NCBI GenBank assembly: GCA_035649235.1
Contig: DASRJX010000248.1
Span: 1-17,783 of the forward strand
Origin: DASRJX01 sp035649235
Lineage (GTDB): Bacteria > Acidobacteriota > Polarisedimenticolia > Gp22-AA2
Direction: 5' to 3'
DNA length: 17,783 nucleotides
This document shows positions 1 through 6,601 of the stretch, in pieces; the first letter of the stretch is position 1, and every line of letters begins with the position of its first letter. Both the position numbers and the translations under genes were made by a program. The notes beneath the pieces are model-generated. The model saw only the letters and a list, made by a program, of their open reading frames with translations. It ran no database searches and was not told the DNA's origin.

Positions 1-198
1 CAAGATGCGAGGCACGGTCTCCTGACACCGCCCGGTGACGCGCCTGCGCTGGCCCAGGCCGTTGTGACCCTGTCGCGGGACGGGGATCTGAGGCGGCGCC
101 TCTCGGACGAGGCGCGCCGGCGGGTCGCCGAGTTCACGATCGATCGGATGGTGGAGCGCACCGCGGAGGTCTACGCGTCGCTCGGAGGCTCGAGGTGA
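1..198 (+). CDS. Glycosyltransferase (GT-B, family 4-like), C-terminal fragment
   Basis: Only the last 65 codons are present; the gene begins left of the window. Frame 1 is open to the TGA at 196-198. The peptide starts with a segment reading GLLTPPGDAPALAQAV, followed by a basic helix (LRRRLSDEARRRVAEF) and a final helix ending in YASL. This is the usual end of GT4-type glycosyltransferases, where a G-x-L-x-P-x-x-D/N loop contacts the sugar nucleotide before the last helices. The stop overlaps the GTG start of the next gene (GTGA), so the two are probably translationally coupled. The acceptor and donor sugars cannot be told from this piece. The family assignment is by inspection only. Confidence 0.75.
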   Translation, partial: QDARHGLLTPPGDAPALAQAVVTLSRDGDLRRRLSDEARRRVAEFTIDRMVERTAEVYASLGGSR

Positions 199-1205
199 GT
201 CAGATCAAGATCAACAAGTACTTCATGGATCAGCCGGGGGATGGTCCCTGGACCTGGATCAGGAACCGGGTCACCCGCAGGCCGATCCCGGAGTTTCCCC
301 GTACCATCCAGATCCAGACCTTCACCGGCTGCAACGCCGACTGCATCTTCTGCCCCTACGGAGAGACCTACGGGACGCAGCCGAAGGGGAAGATGCCGAT
401 GGAGCTCTTCCGCCGCATCATCGACGAGGCCGGCGAGCACGGGGTCCGCCGCATCAGCCCCTACCTCATGAACGAGCCTCTCATGGACCGGGACCTGTTC
501 GACAAGGTGCGGTACATCAACGAGAAGATCCCCGACTGCAAGGTGGTCATCACAACCAACGGGCACTTCCTCACGCCCCCCGTGGTCGACTCCATCCTGG
601 CGATGGGGGACGGCATCCACAAGATCTACATCTCCTTCCAGGGGATCGACAAGGAGTCGTACGAGCAGACGATGCGCGGCAACATGGACTTCGATCGCAC
701 GATGGCCAACGTCAACCACTTCATCGAGACCCAGCGGTCGCGGGGAACGACCCGGCCACAGCTCTGGATGACGATGGTCGATACGGCGGTGATCGACGCC
801 CGGAAGGCGGTGGCGTACTGGCGCTCCCGCGGCGTTGCCTCCAAGTACACGACCCTCGAGAACCGGGGCGGCAACATCAAGGACGCCGAAACCTTCAGCC
901 GCACCAAGGCGATGTCCTATTACACGACCTGCACGCGGCTCTTCAAGCAGGCCTACATCATGTTCAACGGGGATCTGGTTCTGTGCTGCGTCGATTACAG
1001 CCGCGAGCAGGTCCTGGGGAACATCGTCGGCAGCAGCATCCATGCGGTCTGGAACGGGCCCGTGGCGACGGAGATCCGCCGGCGGTACCTCGGACACGAG
1101 TTCGACCGCCTCCCGCTGTGCGGCAACTGCCGGATCGACGAGGAGCGCGAGGTGTCCTTCGACGAGGCCGGTCGCGAGATCGTGAGCGAAGCCTCGGACG
1201 ACTGA
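195..1205 (+). CDS. Radical SAM/SPASM domain protein
   Basis: This is a 336-residue radical SAM enzyme. The cluster motif CNADCIFC supplies C46, C50 and C53, the CxxxCxxC that binds the SAM-cleaving 4Fe-4S cluster. A C-terminal SPASM-like region carries C246, C264/C265, C309 and C312, which are likely ligands of an auxiliary cluster. The GTG start at 195 is chosen because GGAGG (184-188) sits six bases upstream and the start overlaps the stop of the glycosyltransferase. That coupling suggests a role in surface glycan, lipid or peptide modification. The substrate is unknown: no precursor peptide gene is visible nearby, and SPASM proteins also include sugar and lipid enzymes. The cytoplasm is the likely location, as no signal peptide is seen. 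Confidence 0.88.
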   Translation: MSQIKINKYFMDQPGDGPWTWIRNRVTRRPIPEFPRTIQIQTFTGCNADCIFCPYGETYGTQPKGKMPMELFRRIIDEAGEHGVRRISPYLMNEPLMDRDLFDKVRYINEKIPDCKVVITTNGHFLTPPVVDSILAMGDGIHKIYISFQGIDKESYEQTMRGNMDFDRTMANVNHFIETQRSRGTTRPQLWMTMVDTAVIDARKAVAYWRSRGVASKYTTLENRGGNIKDAETFSRTKAMSYYTTCTRLFKQAYIMFNGDLVLCCVDYSREQVLGNIVGSSIHAVWNGPVATEIRRRYLGHEFDRLPLCGNCRIDEEREVSFDEAGREIVSEASDD

Positions 1206-1207
1206 GA

Positions 1208-1223
1208 GGCGTCCCCGGACGCC
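1208..1223. terminator. Possible bidirectional hairpin between convergent genes
   Basis: The perfect inverted repeat GGCGTC-CCCG-GACGCC lies in the 21-base gap between the radical SAM stop and the DUF72 stop. The position suits a shared terminator for convergent genes. There is no U-tract on either side, so intrinsic termination is not assured. Confidence 0.35.
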
Positions 1224-1226
1224 CCG

Positions 1227-2165
1227 TCAGTCGAACAGCCGCCCCTGATCGGGCCCCGCCGTCTCCTCGGCCCTGGCCACGCTCGCCAATTCGCGATAAG
1301 CGCGTGCCAGCCCGGTGGGTGATGCGACCTTGCCCCGGATCAGCATGGCCTTGAGCATCAGGGCGTTGGCCGGCCCCTTGCCGCGGTAGTGGTTGTTGGC
1401 GATCACGAAGACCTCTTCGGCGCGCTCCGACAACCGCTCCGCCCGCTCCGCCCAGGGGCGCAGCTCGCCGGTCGTGTACAGGTAGTCGTAGCGGGAGTGC
1501 ACGGGCGCGCCCTCGCGGAACCAGTTCTCGGCATTGCGTCCGTGCAGCCGGACGTAGGCAATCCGCGAGGTCACGTGGCCCGTCGGACGCAGGGCGGCGC
1601 CGATCGGGGGCTGGTCGATGTTGCAGAATCCGATCCCGAGGCCGTGCAGGAATTTGAGCGCGTCCTCGTGGTCCCAGCTCCGATGCCGGAGTTCCGCGAC
1701 CAGCGGCAGGCCGCGGAGCGTCTCGGCGAGACGCTCGAGGTGGCGGCGGCTGGTGTCGCGATCGTGGAAACGCTGCGGGAACTGCGCCAGCACGGCCCCG
1801 AGGCGGCTGGCTTCCTCCAGCGGCGCCAGGCCCTCCCTGTAGCGCGCCGCCTCGTCGCGCAGGAAGGCCGGATCGAGGTTGGTGGCATCCGGCACGTGCA
1901 CGGGGCCGGATGGCGTCCGCTCGAGGTGGGTGAGAGACCGGTAGAGCTTGGCCGTGAAGCGGAATTCCGGCCGCTCGGCCACGCGCCTGACCCAGGAGCG
2001 GGCCGCCGCGGCATCAGGCTGACGGTAGAAGGTGACGTTCAATTCCAGCGCGTCGACGTACGAGGCGAGGAAGGCCAGCCTGTCGAACCTGCGCGGCGCC
2101 GGCGAGGGGTAGACGAGACCCTCCCAGTCCGGGTAGTCCCAGCCGGCCACGCCGACGCGGATCAT
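1227..2165 (-). CDS. DUF72 (YecE-like) family protein
   Basis: The 312-residue protein belongs to the DUF72 TIM-barrel-like family, whose biochemical role is not established. Recognisable family segments in order are VGVAGWDYPDW near residue 4, LNVTFYRQP at 42-50, a FRFTAKLYRSLTH strand-helix at 68-80, LAQFPQRFH at 126-134, VAELRHRSW at 156-164, the RLHGRN motif at 206-211 and NNHYRGKGPANAL at 257-269. The ATG at 2165 has the ribosome site AAGGAG (2178-2173) seven bases upstream, which fixes the start. The length is somewhat above the usual 240-290 residues. It is convergent with the radical SAM gene and divergent from carD, so it is probably transcribed alone. No signal peptide or membrane segment is seen. 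Confidence 0.9.
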   Translation of the reverse strand: MIRVGVAGWDYPDWEGLVYPSPAPRRFDRLAFLASYVDALELNVTFYRQPDAAAARSWVRRVAERPEFRFTAKLYRSLTHLERTPSGPVHVPDATNLDPAFLRDEAARYREGLAPLEEASRLGAVLAQFPQRFHDRDTSRRHLERLAETLRGLPLVAELRHRSWDHEDALKFLHGLGIGFCNIDQPPIGAALRPTGHVTSRIAYVRLHGRNAENWFREGAPVHSRYDYLYTTGELRPWAERAERLSERAEEVFVIANNHYRGKGPANALMLKAMLIRGKVASPTGLARAYRELASVARAEETAGPDQGRLFD

Positions 2166-2188
2166 GAAGGAACTCCTTGGTCATCATG

Positions 2189-2219
2189 ATTGTAGCCGCG
2201 ATTGATTCATTCGCGCCAA
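2189..2219 (-). promoter_or_regulatory. Candidate promoter of the DUF72 gene
   Basis: On the minus strand, TTGGCG (2219-2214) and TACAAT (2194-2189) are separated by 19 bases, about 24 bases upstream of the DUF72 start. The -10 is strong; the spacing is long and the -35 moderate. The spacer contains the -35 box of the opposing carD promoter, so the two promoters are interleaved. Confidence 0.45.
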
Positions 2220-2230
2220 CCTGCTAGAAT
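2202..2230 (+). promoter_or_regulatory. Promoter of carD
   Basis: TTGATT (2202-2207) and TAGAAT (2225-2230) have an ideal 17-base spacer, and TGC just before the -10 makes an extended -10. Transcription would start near 2237, giving a leader of about 50 bases to the TTG start at 2289. This promoter also shows that an earlier in-frame TTG at 2202 cannot be the carD start. Confidence 0.7.
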
Positions 2231-2288
2231 AGGCGCGTCTGGACCGGTCTGCCGCTCCTGGACCTGCGGCGCCCATTGGAGGCTCTCC

Positions 2289-2795
2289 TTGCAATACAAA
2301 GTCGGTGACAAGGTCGTCTATCCCAACCATGGACTTGGAATCATCGAGCAGATCGAAGAACGCGCCATCGGCGATCGGCTGGAGGAGTTCCTCCGGTTGC
2401 GGATCGTCGGCAACGACAGCACCGTTATGGTGCCCCGCGGCAACACGACGAACGTCGGCCTGCGGCCGGTCATGACCCGCAAGGAGGTCGATCAGGTCTT
2501 CGACGTCCTGAAGGACACCAAGATCCGGGTCTTCGACGACTGGAAGGGGCGCTTCCAGGAGAACTCCGACAAGATGCGCACCGGGTCCATCACCGAGGTC
2601 GCGCTCGTCTTCAAGAGCCTGACCCATCTGTCGATGCAGAAGAACCTCTCCTACCGTGAGCGACGCATGCTCGATCGCGCCCGCTACCTGATCGTCAGCG
2701 AGATCGCCGAGGTCGAGCGCATGAAGACCGAGGACGTCGAGGCCAAGATCGACAAGGCCGTCGCCAGCGGATTCCGCCAGGCCCGCGAGCGCTAA
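2289..2795 (+). CDS. carD: CarD/CdnL-family RNA polymerase-binding transcription regulator
   Basis: This 168-residue protein begins with the typical CarD/TRCF RNA-polymerase-interaction domain (YKVGDKVVYPNHGLGIIEQI at residues 3-22). A helical DNA-binding domain follows, with segments such as WKGRFQENSDKM, SYRERRMLDRARYLI and a conserved SEIAEVE helix near the end. CarD proteins bind the RNA polymerase beta subunit and stabilise the open complex at rRNA and many housekeeping promoters. I chose the TTG at 2289 because GGAGG (2278-2282) lies six bases upstream and the family homology starts at its second residue. The frame is open upstream to 2202, but that stretch lies in the promoter. The gene is followed after 45 bases by the NFACT gene on the same strand. 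Confidence 0.93.
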   Translation: MQYKVGDKVVYPNHGLGIIEQIEERAIGDRLEEFLRLRIVGNDSTVMVPRGNTTNVGLRPVMTRKEVDQVFDVLKDTKIRVFDDWKGRFQENSDKMRTGSITEVALVFKSLTHLSMQKNLSYRERRMLDRARYLIVSEIAEVERMKTEDVEAKIDKAVASGFRQARER

Positions 2796-2840
2796 AGACT
2801 CCCGAGAGAACCGCCGTCGCCTGCGAGGGCGCCCGGTCCG

Positions 2841-4454
2841 ATGACTCCGTCGCTGCTGCAGGCCGTGGTGTCCGAGATCGCGGCGCGCCTGACGCAGCAG
2901 GCGGTGCAGCGCGTGGCCTGCCTCGGCTCCTGGAAGTACCTGATTCGCTTCGCCTCGGCGGCGCGCGACAACCTCTTGCTGTCGCTGCGGCCGGACCTGC
3001 CGCGCCTGCACCTGATGCCGCGGCCGGGGCCCGCGCACGAGGCCCCGCCGGATGCCTTCGCGGCGCTACTCGACGAGCACCTGGGAGGCGCCGTGCTGGA
3101 ATCCGCAGAAAAAGCGGCCGGGGACCGCGTCGTCGAGATGGTTTACCGACTCGATGGCCGGCCTCCGGACGCAGCCCGGAGGAGCCTGGTGGTGGAACTC
3201 TTCGGCCGCTCCGCCAACGCCATGCTTTTCGACTCCGCCGGGACGGTTCTCGGCTCCGCGCGCACCTTCGGGAGGGCAGGTCAGGCGCCGGTCGCCGGCC
3301 GTCGCTTCGAGCCTTCCCCGCCTCCCTACATCGCGCCGGTGGAGAGGGATGAGGCCGCGACATCCGCGCCTTCGGCCACGATCGGCGTCGTCTGGTCCCG
3401 GCGGCCGCTGGAGGCCTACCGCGAGGGAGACGTCGTCAGGAGCGACGAGATCCGGGTGGAGGCTGGCCCGCCGCCGGGCGAACCAGCCGGCGCCGGCCCG
3501 GAGGCGGAAGGGCACGTCATGCTCCTTGCGAGCCCTTCGGAGGCGGCCCAGGTCGCCTTCGGCCTCATCGAGCGGCTGCGGGACTTTCAGGATCGGCGCG
3601 AGCACCACCTGTCGCTCGTGCGCCGGGAGGTCGGGCGCCTCAGCCACCTCGAGAGCCGCCTGGTCGCCGACCTCGAGCAGGCCCGCGACTCCTCCCGCTT
3701 CCGCATCTGGGGCGAGGCGCTGCTGGCCGCGCTGCCCCGCGCCGATCGGAGCGGGACGACCGCCCGCGTGCCTGACCCGCAGAGGTCCGACGGGCCACCC
3801 CTGATCATCCCCATCGACCCGGCCCTGTCCCTGGCGGAGAACGCCCAGGCCTTGTTCGCGCGCTACAAGAAGGGCAAGCGAGCACTTGCCACGATCGAGG
3901 CGCGTCTCGCGGCGACGCGTTCCCGCCTGAAGGACTGGACGGCGCTCGAGGCGCAGGCGCGACAGGTGCAGACGAGCGAGGATCTGGCCCGCCTGCGCGA
4001 AGGCCTGGACCGCCTCGGAGTGGTGCATCCCGCATCCCGCAGGAGAGCGGTACCGCCGCCGCGGGAGGCCCCCACGCGCGTGCGGCGCCACACCACGGCG
4101 GATGGCTTCGTCATCCTGGTCGGGCGGAGTGGGGCCGAGAACGACACGCTCACATTCAAGGTCGCCTCTCCCGAGGATTTCTGGCTGCATGCCGCCGGGT
4201 CCCCCGGAGCCCACGTGGTGGTCCGGAACCCCGGGAGGGTCCGGTCGCTGCCCGAGCGGACCCTGCGGGCGGCCGCCGGAATCGCCGCCCATTACAGCGG
4301 AGCCCGGGGGGAGGGGAAGGTCGAGGTGCACTACACGCAGCGCAAGCACGTGCACAAAAGGAAGGGCATGCCGCCCGGCAAGGTGCTGGTCCGGAAGTTC
4401 CAGTCGATCCGGGTGCCGCCCCGCCTGCCGGAGCCGATGGCCGAGGACGTGTGA
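2841..4454 (+). CDS. RqcH/Rqc2-like NFACT protein (ribosome quality control)
   Basis: The 537-residue protein has the NFACT architecture: an N-terminal NFACT-N domain (about 1-180), a middle HhH and coiled-coil part (about 225-400, with a charged helix near 345-390) and a C-terminal NFACT-R/DUF814 RNA-binding domain (about 415-530). The latter includes DFWLHAAGSPGAHVVV at 446-461 and VHYTQRKHVHKRKG further on. A D95-R96 pair (GDRVVEM) matches the Asp-Arg motif that bacterial RqcH needs for alanine tailing. By family, it binds split 60S-like (50S) subunits carrying stalled peptidyl-tRNA and directs Ala tails onto the nascent chain; some relatives were described as fibronectin-binding proteins. 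The ATG at 2841 has only a weak purine run (GCGAGGG) upstream. It probably shares the carD transcript. Confidence 0.9.
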   Translation: MTPSLLQAVVSEIAARLTQQAVQRVACLGSWKYLIRFASAARDNLLLSLRPDLPRLHLMPRPGPAHEAPPDAFAALLDEHLGGAVLESAEKAAGDRVVEMVYRLDGRPPDAARRSLVVELFGRSANAMLFDSAGTVLGSARTFGRAGQAPVAGRRFEPSPPPYIAPVERDEAATSAPSATIGVVWSRRPLEAYREGDVVRSDEIRVEAGPPPGEPAGAGPEAEGHVMLLASPSEAAQVAFGLIERLRDFQDRREHHLSLVRREVGRLSHLESRLVADLEQARDSSRFRIWGEALLAALPRADRSGTTARVPDPQRSDGPPLIIPIDPALSLAENAQALFARYKKGKRALATIEARLAATRSRLKDWTALEAQARQVQTSEDLARLREGLDRLGVVHPASRRRAVPPPREAPTRVRRHTTADGFVILVGRSGAENDTLTFKVASPEDFWLHAAGSPGAHVVVRNPGRVRSLPERTLRAAAGIAAHYSGARGEGKVEVHYTQRKHVHKRKGMPPGKVLVRKFQSIRVPPRLPEPMAEDV

Positions 4455-4499
4455 CCCCTTGCCGTACTCGCTCCTCGATTTGCTGAGGATCGTCGAGCG

Positions 4500-5243
4500 T
4501 CAGAACCCGCGCCGCCTGAGGTCCGCCGGCCGAATCCAGCCTTCGTGGAGTGCCGCGGCGACGAGAGCCCCGGTGTATCCCAGAGAGGAGAGGAGATCCA
4601 GATCGTCCGGCCGGGCGATCCCTCCGCCGACCCAGAGATCGAGATCGGGAACGGCTTCGCGCAGGGATCTCAACCGGTCGCGCGGCAGCCCCGCCCCGGT
4701 CCCGACCTGGCCCAGAAAGAGCACGATGGCGCCACTGAAACCTGCCTCCGCTGCGTGGCGCAGGAGGTGGGCGGGCGCGAGCGCGGCGATCTCCGGCGAT
4801 CGCGTCACGACGCCGCCCGGGCCGAGATCGAGGCCGAAGAGGGCGCCGCCCGGCGGCCGCGGAGCCGGGACCGCCAGGTCGGACAGCGACCGCAGGGTCT
4901 CCGTCGCCACGATCGGAACGATGCCGGGACGCGCGGCAACGGCCGGCATCCCGACCGCGAGCGTGCCCTGGTCGAGAAACAGCTCGTACCCGGCGTTCTC
5001 AAAGAGCCGTTCGATCGACGGACCGTTGTCCCCGGACCCCGCGATCCGATCGAGGTCGGCGACGTAGGCGCGTACAGCACCCCAGGTCTCCCGGCAGGCG
5101 CGCAGGAGAGACACCGGATCCGACAGATCCTCCGGCTCTCCGCCTCTCAGCCGGCTGAGGACCGGCCGGTAAGAGGCCCGATCGCCGGAGCGGCCGCGCA
5201 CCGCCTGTCCGCGCATCAGATCGATCACGGGGAGGATCTGCAC
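4500..5243 (-). CDS. HisA/HisF-related TIM-barrel protein of the H4MPT-associated type
   Basis: The 247-residue protein is built like HisA: LPVIDL with D8 on strand 1, VADLD with D63 and D65 on strand 3, GLDLG with D139 on strand 5, the phosphate-binding WVGGGI (204-209) and a second phosphate loop ending ALHEGWI. D8 and D139 correspond to the two catalytic Asp of HisA. The region after strand 1 (DRASYRPVLSRL) and the VADLDRIAG segment look like the HisA-related subgroup found in methanogens and next to H4MPT C1 genes in methylotrophs and planctomycetes, rather than like histidine-biosynthetic HisA. No other his gene is nearby. I infer a step in cofactor synthesis with an unknown substrate. 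The GTG start is six bases after a -10-like TAGAAT. It is divergent from the GAF kinase gene. Confidence 0.8.
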   Translation of the reverse strand: MQILPVIDLMRGQAVRGRSGDRASYRPVLSRLRGGEPEDLSDPVSLLRACRETWGAVRAYVADLDRIAGSGDNGPSIERLFENAGYELFLDQGTLAVGMPAVAARPGIVPIVATETLRSLSDLAVPAPRPPGGALFGLDLGPGGVVTRSPEIAALAPAHLLRHAAEAGFSGAIVLFLGQVGTGAGLPRDRLRSLREAVPDLDLWVGGGIARPDDLDLLSSLGYTGALVAAALHEGWIRPADLRRRGF

Positions 5244-5249
5244 GTCTGG

Positions 5250-5255
5250 ATTCTA
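5250..5255 (-). promoter_or_regulatory. -10 box positioned for a leaderless transcript of the HisA-like gene
   Basis: TAGAAT on the minus strand ends exactly six bases before the GTG start at 5243. Transcription would then begin at or next to the start codon. No convincing -35 is seen at 16-19 bases, and no Shine-Dalgarno precedes the GTG, which fits a leaderless mRNA. Confidence 0.5.
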
Positions 5256-5275
5256 CGTCGCGGACCTGGCGCAGG

Positions 5276-5305
5276 TTGACGGGCCGTCGGCGTCCAGCCT
5301 ACTGT
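5276..5305 (+). promoter_or_regulatory. Candidate promoter of the GAF kinase / mfn operon
   Basis: TTGACG (5276-5281) and TACTGT (5300-5305) are separated by 18 bases in the 133-base divergent gap. The expected start near 5312 gives a leader of about 65 bases before the GAF kinase. The -35 is good and the -10 is mediocre. This would be the promoter for 5377-9476. Confidence 0.45.
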
Positions 5306-5376
5306 AAGCGTCCTTCCGGCCGGCGGCCGCCGGCGCCACGGCCAGGAAACAGGCGGGCGCCGGCGCGAGGGGGCGC

Positions 5377-6576
5377 ATGCAGGCATCCGTGGACGACCGC
5401 GAGGCGGCGAGACTCCAGGCGCTCCACGATCAGGCCATCCTCGACACGCCCCCCGAGGCCGATTTCGACGACCTCGCGTACCTCGCGGCGGAGGTCTGCG
5501 GCGCCCCCGTCGCCCTCATCACGTTCGTGGATCGCGATCGCCTGTGGTTCAAGGCGCGTGTCGGTCTCGGCGCCAGGGAGTGGCCGCGAAGCGCCGGATT
5601 CTGCCCTCTGGCCATCGAGCAGGAAGGCCTGCTCCTGATCCGCGACGCGCAAGCCGACCCGCTGCTGCGCGAGCGGGCTGCGGCGGCGAAAGACCTCCCG
5701 GCGTGCTTCTACGCTGGCGTGCCGCTCGTCACGGCCGACGGCCAGGCCATCGGGACGCTGTGCGTCCTCGACCACGTCCCGCGCGAGCTGCAGGACTGGC
5801 AGCAGGGCGCGCTCAAGATGCTGGCCCGCCTGGTGATGCGCGAGCTGCAGATCCGTCAGGTGCGGCGCGATCTCGACCGCCGCAGGTCGGAGGCGATCGG
5901 CACGCTGGCCGGAGGACTGGCGCACGAGCTGAATCACCTGCTCGCGCTCCTGCAGGAGGAGGTCCACATCCTGGAAACCCGCACGGCACCGGACGATCCC
6001 ACCCGGGCCGTCCTGCAGCGCGGCCTCGAGGGCGCCCGGCGCGCCGCCGCGCTGACGCGCGAGCTCCTGAGCGCGAGCCGAAACAACAGTCCCGCTCCCC
6101 AGTTCGTCGACCTCAACGAGCTCATCGCGAGGCTCGGCCCGGAATGGCAGGAGCGCCTGGGTGGCGCCGTCCGCCTGCGGCTGCGGCTCGATCCAGGGCT
6201 GGCGCGCGTCAAGGCCGACCCCGCCCAGATCAGCCGCGCGCTCAGGACGCTGGTCGAGAACGTGAGCGAGGCGCTGCCGCCCGGGGCCGACCTGATTGTC
6301 GCCACGGGAGGCGTGGAGGTGGACGGCGAGCCCGGCGGCCGCTACGCCGCCGTGTCGATCGGGGATCCCCTGGGGGAGGTGGTCGCGGGAGAGGGGGGCC
6401 GGCTTCTCGAGCCGGGCGGAACCGGGAGCGAGGATCTGGACAGGGCCGGCCTGGGCCTGCTCATGGCGCACGGTGTCGTGGCGCAGAACGGCGGCCGGCT
6501 GCAGATGCTGGCGCGCCAGGGGCGGGAGGCGCGGCCGAGGATTCTCCTCCCCGCGGTGGCGGCGGAGGTCGAGTGA
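5377..6576 (+). CDS. GAF-domain histidine-kinase-like protein
   Basis: The 399-residue soluble protein has an N-terminal GAF domain (about 25-155; FDDLAYLAAEVCGAPVALIT, DRLWFKARVG and GFCPLAI are typical of sensor-kinase GAFs). A linker helix leads to a dimerisation/phosphoacceptor region GGLAHELNHLLALL with candidate His183, and then an HATPase_c domain (about 275-395). The N box is present as LVENVSEAL (N295) and a G2-like GLGLLMAHG at 358-366. The G1 motif, normally DxGxG, reads GDPLGE, so ATP binding may be altered. No receiver domain and no response regulator gene are in the window. The start at 5377 has a GCGAGGGGG run just upstream. Only 25 bases separate it from the mfnD-like gene, which suggests cotranscription. 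The ligand is unknown. Confidence 0.85.
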   Translation: MQASVDDREAARLQALHDQAILDTPPEADFDDLAYLAAEVCGAPVALITFVDRDRLWFKARVGLGAREWPRSAGFCPLAIEQEGLLLIRDAQADPLLRERAAAAKDLPACFYAGVPLVTADGQAIGTLCVLDHVPRELQDWQQGALKMLARLVMRELQIRQVRRDLDRRRSEAIGTLAGGLAHELNHLLALLQEEVHILETRTAPDDPTRAVLQRGLEGARRAAALTRELLSASRNNSPAPQFVDLNELIARLGPEWQERLGGAVRLRLRLDPGLARVKADPAQISRALRTLVENVSEALPPGADLIVATGGVEVDGEPGGRYAAVSIGDPLGEVVAGEGGRLLEPGGTGSEDLDRAGLGLLMAHGVVAQNGGRLQMLARQGREARPRILLPAVAAEVE

Positions 6577-6601
6577 GGAGGGTCGCGGAGCCTCCCGGGC
6601 C

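Noticed and set aside
171..1097. A 308-codon minus-strand frame opposite the radical SAM gene
   Set aside because: The radical SAM frame has all cluster cysteines; the antisense frame is Asp/Val/His-rich without family features.
2202..2288. N-terminal extension of CarD from a TTG at 2202
   Set aside because: The TTG lies in the -35 box of the carD promoter and would not be in the mRNA; a good ribosome site precedes TTG 2289.
3066..4355. A 429-codon minus-strand frame within the NFACT gene
   Set aside because: It is antisense to a conserved NFACT protein; Gly/Arg-rich content indicates a shadow frame.
4455..4499. Possible terminator between the NFACT and HisA-like genes
   Set aside because: Only weak 4-5 bp inverted repeats with long loops and no U-tract.
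4500..5243. Histidine-biosynthetic hisA
   Set aside because: There are no his neighbours, the substrate-side region is divergent, and the genomic setting is a C1 cofactor cluster; it is kept as HisA-related instead.
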